Source of the DNA: Candidatus Gastranaerophilales bacterium
GTDB lineage: Bacteria > Cyanobacteriota > Vampirovibrionia > Gastranaerophilales > Gastranaerophilaceae
Assembly: GCA_944323625.1 (NCBI GenBank)
Contig: CALUTD010000007.1
Span: 1 to 64,000, forward strand
DNA: 64,000 nt
Direction of reading: 5' to 3'
The position numbers and the translations under genes were made by a program. The stretch's first letter is position 1. Each line of letters opens with the position of its first letter. Below are positions 59,444-64,000 of the stretch, piece after piece. Below the pieces are notes generated by a model that saw only the letters and a list, made by a program, of their open reading frames with translations, had not been told where the DNA came from and did no database searches.

Positions 59444-60289
59444 TTAACCTTTTATAGCCCCTTCACTATTACCCGATACAAAATATTTTTGCATACAAAT
59501 AAAGAATATTATAATGGGTATAATTGAAATAATAGAACCTGCCGCAATATAACGCCAATTAGCACTAAACATTCCCTGAAGGTCATTTACTCCTACAGGA
59601 AGAGTGTACAAATCTTTATTTGTTAAAACGATACTGGGCCATAAAAATTCACCCCAGGAGCCTATAAATGTAAATATAGCCAAAACCGCCAAAGTAGGAG
59701 CCGTCATGGGCAATAATATTTTAAACCAAATATTTAATATACTGCATCCGTCAATAAATGCAGCTTCTTCCATTTCTTTAGGAATCGTTAAAAATGCCTG
59801 CCTCATCAAAAATATTCCAAATGCATTTACTGCAAAAGGTAAAATTAAACCTAAATATCCTGCAGTTAATCCATACGAATCAACTAGATGTAATTTTAAA
59901 ACCAGTAAATACACGGGAAGCATTATTGCTTGAAACGGAATCATTATTGTTACAAGAATTAAAGTAAATATAAAATTTTTTCCTTTAAAGTTCATTCTTG
60001 CAAGAGGATAAGCAGCGAGCGATGAAAATATTAAATTTAAAATTACAGTAAACCCCGCAACAATAAAACTATTTAAAAAATATAACAGAAAAGGAATTTT
60101 TTTCCATACCCCGGTAAAATTTTCAAAAGTTAAATTTTTTGGTATAAAATACGGTGGATATTGAAATATATTTTCATCAATACCTTTTAAAGCAGTTGAA
60201 AGCAGCCATAATAAAGGAAATAAAGACAAAAATGAAATTAAAATCAAAAATAAGTGACAGCTAAAGCCTTTCAAAAATTTTTTTGTCAT
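59444..60289 (-). CDS. Carbohydrate ABC transporter permease (MalG-like)
   Basis: 281 residues with six membrane helices. The EAA loop reads EEAAFIDGCSILNIWFKILLPMTAPTLA. Residues 1-40 and the late loop GEFLWPSIVLTNKDLYTLPVGVNDLQG are typical of MalG/UgpE. It forms the inner-membrane channel with the upstream MalF-like permease. The stop-start arrangement (60286-60289, ATGA) couples the two. Confidence 0.93.
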   Translation of the reverse strand: MTKKFLKGFSCHLFLILISFLSLFPLLWLLSTALKGIDENIFQYPPYFIPKNLTFENFTGVWKKIPFLLYFLNSFIVAGFTVILNLIFSSLAAYPLARMNFKGKNFIFTLILVTIMIPFQAIMLPVYLLVLKLHLVDSYGLTAGYLGLILPFAVNAFGIFLMRQAFLTIPKEMEEAAFIDGCSILNIWFKILLPMTAPTLAVLAIFTFIGSWGEFLWPSIVLTNKDLYTLPVGVNDLQGMFSANWRYIAAGSIISIIPIIIFFICMQKYFVSGNSEGAIKG

Positions 60290-61158
60290 AATTTATACCT
60301 CTTATTTTCAAAGAAGGTAATATTAATTAAAGAAAATATTAAAATTACAATCAAAAGAACAACTGATGCAGCTGCTGCCATTGATAAATCTAAATTTTCA
60401 AATGCTCGCTCATAAATATAATAAACTATTGTTTTTGTCGAATTTAAAGGTCCGCCTTTGGTCATAACATATATTTCCGCAAAAACTTTCAGAGCGGATA
60501 TAGATGAAATAATTACAACAAGAGCTATTGTCGGCATAATATGCGGTATTGTGACTGTCAAATGTTTTTTTATTTCATTAGCGCCATCTGTTTCAGCAGC
60601 TTCATAAAGTTCTTTTGGCACGCCCGTTAAAGCTGCAAGATATATCATCATATAATATCCAATCCCCTTATATATAGTAACAAGAGCCACCGAAAACATT
60701 GCAAACTTCGTATCTGTTAACCATCCGGCCGGATTCAATTTAAAAAGCGAAAGAAAATAATTTAATATTCCTTCTTGAGCATACATCCATTTAAATGCAA
60801 TAGCTACAACAACTATTGATATTACAACCGGAAGATAAATAAGTACTTTATATAAAGATACTCCTTTAATTTTTTGATTTATAAATATAGCAACAATTAA
60901 AGGCAATATTGAAAGAACAGGAACTACAAAAATTAAAAATAAAAAAGTATTAAACAAAACTTTATAAAATTCTCTTGAAGTCAAAAGTATTTTATAATTA
61001 TTTAAACCGGTAAAAGAGGGATTGTAAATATCAGTTGAAAAATCTTGCAAACTAAGTAAAATAGTTTGAAAAAAAGGAATAAAAAAGAAAACAAAAAGCA
61101 TTAGCGCTGCAGGCGCTATGAACATATACGGAATATATTTTTTGTAAAAATTATTCAC
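60286..61158 (-). CDS. Carbohydrate ABC transporter permease (MalF-like), GTG start
   Basis: About 290 residues; GTG 61158 is preferred since AGAGG lies six bases upstream, while the codons further out have no RBS. Helices include YMFIAPAALMLFVFFFIPF and VPVLSILPLIVAIFINQ. The EAA loop is YEAAETDGANEIKKHLTVTIPHIMPTI. Partner of the permease above in a sugar uptake transporter. No solute-binding protein or ATPase gene is in the window, so they are elsewhere or shared. Confidence 0.9.
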   Translation of the reverse strand: MNNFYKKYIPYMFIAPAALMLFVFFFIPFFQTILLSLQDFSTDIYNPSFTGLNNYKILLTSREFYKVLFNTFLFLIFVVPVLSILPLIVAIFINQKIKGVSLYKVLIYLPVVISIVVVAIAFKWMYAQEGILNYFLSLFKLNPAGWLTDTKFAMFSVALVTIYKGIGYYMMIYLAALTGVPKELYEAAETDGANEIKKHLTVTIPHIMPTIALVVIISSISALKVFAEIYVMTKGGPLNSTKTIVYYIYERAFENLDLSMAAAASVVLLIVILIFSLINITFFENKRYKL

Positions 61159-61245
61159 ATTATTCCTCTTTTTCATATACAATTATAAACATTATTGTCA
61201 ATATTTGCACGCGAAATGTTTTTATATATATATGAGGAGTGAAAT

Positions 61246-61920
61246 ATGAACATTATAAGAAAGATTAAATCGTTAATATTCCCCAAAAAGCAAAGCGGAG
61301 TATATAAAAACTCTACGACCAAATATGCAATGAATTCAAGTTGTACATTAAAATTATCTTCGGATACGGAACAAAAAAAGATTAAAATTGACGAAGAATT
61401 AAAAAAAGTTGTTAAAAAATATATAGATACACCTGAAAACTTAATACAATATATAAGAGCGCAGGGTGCTAAAGTGTATAAGATAAAAAATGCGGATAAA
61501 ATCCTTTCCGTAATCGGCGAAGAAGAGGGATTTTTAACTCCGTTAAAGGGAATAAAAGCTCTTTATTTGCGCTATTTTTTAGGTTTAAAACTAAAGTTTT
61601 CAACTAAGGCAATATTTGTATTTAGTACCGATAATACTGAAATTTATACAATTGCAAGAGCTCTTTATAGATATTCCGGATATAAAAATAATTTACCCGG
61701 GTATGATTATAAATCTCAAGAATTATTTAAAAAAGTTTACAATAACAAACGAAAACTAATAAAAATAAGAAGATTTTCAGTAAAAGACATGTATGCTTGT
61801 AAAGAAGCAATTGCAAGAGATTTAGAATCAATTAATTTTACAATACAATTATCCAACGAATATGAACAGGCCAAGAAAGCACTTAAAAAAATAAAAACAG
61901 AAAAAAGTGCAAAAGTATAA
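61246..61920 (+). CDS. Hypothetical protein (224 aa)
   Basis: Basic soluble protein (lysine-rich, including IRKIKSLIFPKKQSG and KIKTEKSAKV at the two ends). A central region (EEGFLTPLKGIKALYLRYFLG and STKAIFVFSTDNTEIY) is followed by helices. No family recognised. It is divergent from the sugar permeases and convergent with pyk. The RBS is GAGGAG with ATG 61246. Confidence 0.6.
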   Translation: MNIIRKIKSLIFPKKQSGVYKNSTTKYAMNSSCTLKLSSDTEQKKIKIDEELKKVVKKYIDTPENLIQYIRAQGAKVYKIKNADKILSVIGEEEGFLTPLKGIKALYLRYFLGLKLKFSTKAIFVFSTDNTEIYTIARALYRYSGYKNNLPGYDYKSQELFKKVYNNKRKLIKIRRFSVKDMYACKEAIARDLESINFTIQLSNEYEQAKKALKKIKTEKSAKV

Positions 61921-61970
61921 TTACTATCGTTTTAAAATCCAAGTTAAATTATCATTGTTATTTTTTCTCA

Positions 61971-62051
61971 TTGACCTGTTAATTTGATAACAAAAATTTT
62001 TAACAGGTCAAAAACAACAAACTACCGGGGCATCCGGTAGTTTGTTGTTTT
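61971..62051. terminator. Two stacked hairpins; bidirectional terminator
   Basis: Hairpin 1: TTGACCTGTTAA (61971-61982) with TTAACAGGTCAA (62000-62011). Hairpin 2: AAAACAACAAACTACCGG (62011-62028), loop GGCAT and its exact complement (62034-62051). Hairpin 2 has A- and T-rich ends and serves the convergent gene pair. Confidence 0.88.
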
Positions 62052-62070
62052 TGATATATAGCAAAAATAT

Positions 62071-63510
62071 TTATTGATTTTCTCCGATTTTGTGAACTCT
62101 TATTGTATTAATTGTACCTGTCATAAGCTTTGGAACCGAGTTAACAATTACAATATCATCACCTTTTTTAAATCCTGCACGAGTTATTAACAAATCATCT
62201 ATTTTATTAAATAACGCTTCATCAAGTACTTCGTTACAATTTTTATCTATATAAGTAAAAATACCCCAATATAAATTGAGTCTCCTGGCAGTAGTTTGAG
62301 AACTTGTTACTACTATAATCGGAGCTGAAGGCTTTAATTTAGATATAATTGGAGGAGTATATCCTTTTTCCGTAAATATTAAAATACCTTGTGCCCCAAG
62401 TTTTTTTGAAATATTTACAGCACTCGAAGCTATTGCCTGTGAAATAGGGTTAAGTTCTTCTATTAAATCAACATCATAATCTGTTTTTAAAAATCGGCTG
62501 TTTTCAACGGTTTGGGATATTAATGCCATCATTTTTACTGCTTCTACAGGATAATTTCCGGCAGCTGTTTCACCAGATAGCATGACAGCATCCGTTCCAT
62601 CATAAATAGCATTAGCTACATCACTTGCTTCCGCCCTTGTAGGAATAGGTTCATCAAGCATTGATTCAAGCATTTGAGTTGCAACTATACACGGCTTTTT
62701 ATGTTTATTTGTCATTTCTATTATGGTTTTTTGAGCAATAGGTACTTCCTGAGGTGACATTTCTATACCCAAATCACCTCTTGCAACCATTATTCCGTCT
62801 GCTTCTAATACAATTTCTTCAAGATTTTCTACTGCTTGAGGCTTTTCTATTTTCGCAATTATTGGTATTGCAATATCTCCATACGCTTTTGTATAATATC
62901 TTGCGCATTTTACATCTTCTGCTTTTCTAACAAAGGATAAAGCCAAATATTCAACTTTTTCTTCTATAGCGAACTTAATAAATTCTTTATCCTGAGAAGT
63001 AACAGCTTCAAGACTTGCCTGTGCTCCGGGAAGATTTATACCTTTGCGCGGTTTAATTAAACTTCCATGCTCAACTATTGTATGAACTTGGTTATTACAG
63101 ACTTTTGTAACTTTCAAGCCTATCTTCCCATCATCTAACAGAATTTTTTCACCTATTTTTACATCATTGGCTATACCTTCATAGTCAACCGGAATAATCC
63201 CGTTTCTTATTTCTTTGGTATGCTCAAGTATAACTTCTTCTCCTTTTTTTATTGCTATAGGCTCAGGAATCTGTCCCACTCTTATTTTAGGCCCCTGTAA
63301 ATCTATTAATATAGGAATGTTTTTATTTAATTCTTTTTCAATGTCCCTGATAAATTTAATTTTTTCTTTGTGTTCCTGCTTTGTACCATGAGATGTGTTA
63401 ATTCTAAACATGGTTACACCGGATTCAACAAGCTTTTTTATAGTGCCGTAATCACTGCTTGAAGGCCCTAAAGTAGCTACTATTTTTGTTTTAGTTTGTA
63501 TATCATTCAT
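62071..63510 (-). CDS. pyk: Pyruvate kinase
   Basis: 479 residues from ATG 63510 (AAAGGAAAG RBS); the frame continues upstream, but KTKIVATLGPSS starts the family N-terminus. MFRINTSHGT, LIDLQGPKIRVG, the catalytic IIAKIEKPQAVENLEEI, ARGDLGIEM and AVMLSGETAAGNYPVEAV are present. The C-terminal domain ends near NTIRVHKIG. It makes ATP and pyruvate from PEP in glycolysis. Monocistronic, with an upstream intergenic gap. Confidence 0.97.
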   Translation of the reverse strand: MNDIQTKTKIVATLGPSSSDYGTIKKLVESGVTMFRINTSHGTKQEHKEKIKFIRDIEKELNKNIPILIDLQGPKIRVGQIPEPIAIKKGEEVILEHTKEIRNGIIPVDYEGIANDVKIGEKILLDDGKIGLKVTKVCNNQVHTIVEHGSLIKPRKGINLPGAQASLEAVTSQDKEFIKFAIEEKVEYLALSFVRKAEDVKCARYYTKAYGDIAIPIIAKIEKPQAVENLEEIVLEADGIMVARGDLGIEMSPQEVPIAQKTIIEMTNKHKKPCIVATQMLESMLDEPIPTRAEASDVANAIYDGTDAVMLSGETAAGNYPVEAVKMMALISQTVENSRFLKTDYDVDLIEELNPISQAIASSAVNISKKLGAQGILIFTEKGYTPPIISKLKPSAPIIVVTSSQTTARRLNLYWGIFTYIDKNCNEVLDEALFNKIDDLLITRAGFKKGDDIVIVNSVPKLMTGTINTIRVHKIGENQ

Positions 63511-63750
63511 CTTTCTTTCCTTTAATATCTTATCGTCAAAATTATATATTAAACAAAATTTGTCATGTACTGTTTTTTCCTGAAAAATCAAATAATTTCA
63601 GTATATACATTAAGAAATGTTACAAAAAAGATAAAAAAATGAACTAAAAACTAAAGTAAAAAATTAAACTGCCGATAAGTATATTTGTAAGGTTAATTAA
63701 AAAAAACCAAAAAGTTAAATTAGATAGTTGTTCTTAAAGGATTCCCTGTT
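63511..63750. other. AT-rich divergent gap
   Basis: Divergent intergenic DNA between pyk and a truncated gene. No clear operator was seen. Confidence 0.4.
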
Positions 63751-64000
63751 ATGAAATTTATGAGAAGAGTTGTTGTGCTGTTCAGCGCATTAATTTTGTT
63801 GAGTTTATCAAATATTGCTTTAGCTTCAGATTTTACGGCTAATACAAAACAACCTGTATTAACTGCTGCATTAAACAGATTAGAAGCAATGAATAATAAA
63901 AAGGTTTTGAATGTAATTCAAGGTCAAAATTCTACAAATAAACCTATTAAAATAATGTTTAGAAATTTGGCAGCCTTGGGATATGGAACATGTGAAGCTG
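63751..64000 (+). CDS. Secreted hypothetical protein, cut by window edge
   Basis: From ATG 63751 (AAAGGATT RBS) the frame stays open to the end: 83 residues, MKFMRRVVVLFSALILLSLSNIALA, then SDFTANTKQPVLTAAL. A signal peptide with an ALA-S cleavage site is clear. No domain is visible in the short mature part, and the C-terminus is missing. Confidence 0.7.
   Translation, partial: MKFMRRVVVLFSALILLSLSNIALASDFTANTKQPVLTAALNRLEAMNNKKVLNVIQGQNSTNKPIKIMFRNLAALGYGTCEA

Noticed and set aside
63511-63591. Longer pyruvate kinase start
   Set aside because: No RBS, and the KTKIVATLGPSS family start follows ATG 63510, which has a good RBS.

Overview
The window looks like a chromosomal contig of a low-GC (roughly one third GC by eye), diderm, non-photosynthetic cyanobacterial relative, most likely a gut Gastranaerophilales (Vampirovibrionia, formerly Melainabacteria). 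The assignment is an inference. It rests on AT-rich codon use, an outer envelope (Skp/OmpH, a predicted outer-membrane barrel, an AMIN-domain amidase), the many pilin-like proteins with an FTLxEVLITLVIIGIIAAITVP N-terminus, the NifU-like/GGGtGRT pair and a relict FlhB plus flagellar-type sigma factor. No rRNA, tRNA, CRISPR or intact insertion sequence was recognised.

Layout. 1-320: dispersed repeats and a broken pilin tail. 0.6-4.3 kb: small hypotheticals, a LuxR-type regulator and the NifU-like/GGGtGRT pair. 4.4-5.2 kb: a repeat nest of hairpin elements. 5.8-8.2 kb: MarR regulator divergent from a MalQ-like glucanotransferase, followed by a GC-rich repeat. 8.6-19.3 kb: Skp, AI-2E family transporter, radical SAM protein, EF-G, glutamate racemase, AMIN amidase, RlmH and a flavoprotein. 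19.4-22.7 kb: ArnT-like glycosyltransferase, YidD, UppS, RdgB. 22.7-24.6 kb: an XRE regulator and two pilin-like genes. 25.4-28.3 kb: CoA-transferase and an orphan DNA methyltransferase. 28.4-34.0 kb: a tightly coupled minus-strand operon glyA - GT4 - def - fmt - aroH - purD-like - ylxR. 34.1-35.8 kb: two more pilin-like genes. 35.9-38.4 kb: a fused hisA-hisI-hisE and hisD. 39-42.9 kb: ClpP, hypotheticals, a fifth pilin-like gene and an outer-membrane protein. 43.1-48.8 kb: pyrF, ald, maf, apt, flhB-like and a sigma factor. 48.9-52.5 kb: lineage-type hypotheticals. 52.6-58.5 kb: valS, an LCP ligase, hisG, mazG. 58.5-63.5 kb: spermidine-synthase-like protein, two sugar ABC permeases, pyruvate kinase. 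The right edge cuts a secreted protein.

The most interesting signal is a set of five G10 tracts sharing a GCYAC-G10 box (plus one separate G9 run), in a genome where G runs should be rare. Three lie inside the leader codons of type IV pilin-like genes, so tract length sets the reading frame: the copy at 41033 is in frame (ON), and those at 23793 and at 35773 (minus) are one base short of frame (OFF), although their promoters and downstream frames are intact. The box is read from either strand (Gly-Gly-Gly or Pro-Pro-Pro), which argues that the DNA element and not the peptide is conserved. A fourth copy sits in a short leader ORF ahead of an intrinsic terminator upstream of the pilin-like gene at 34344, and a fifth in an orphan 23-codon ORF at 49312-49383. 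I read this as a phase-variable surface pilin repertoire, accompanied by an XRE-controlled pilin gene with a 32-bp perfect palindromic operator and a pilin fragment at the left edge. Tract lengths in an assembly can be wrong, so the ON/OFF calls need read-level checking.
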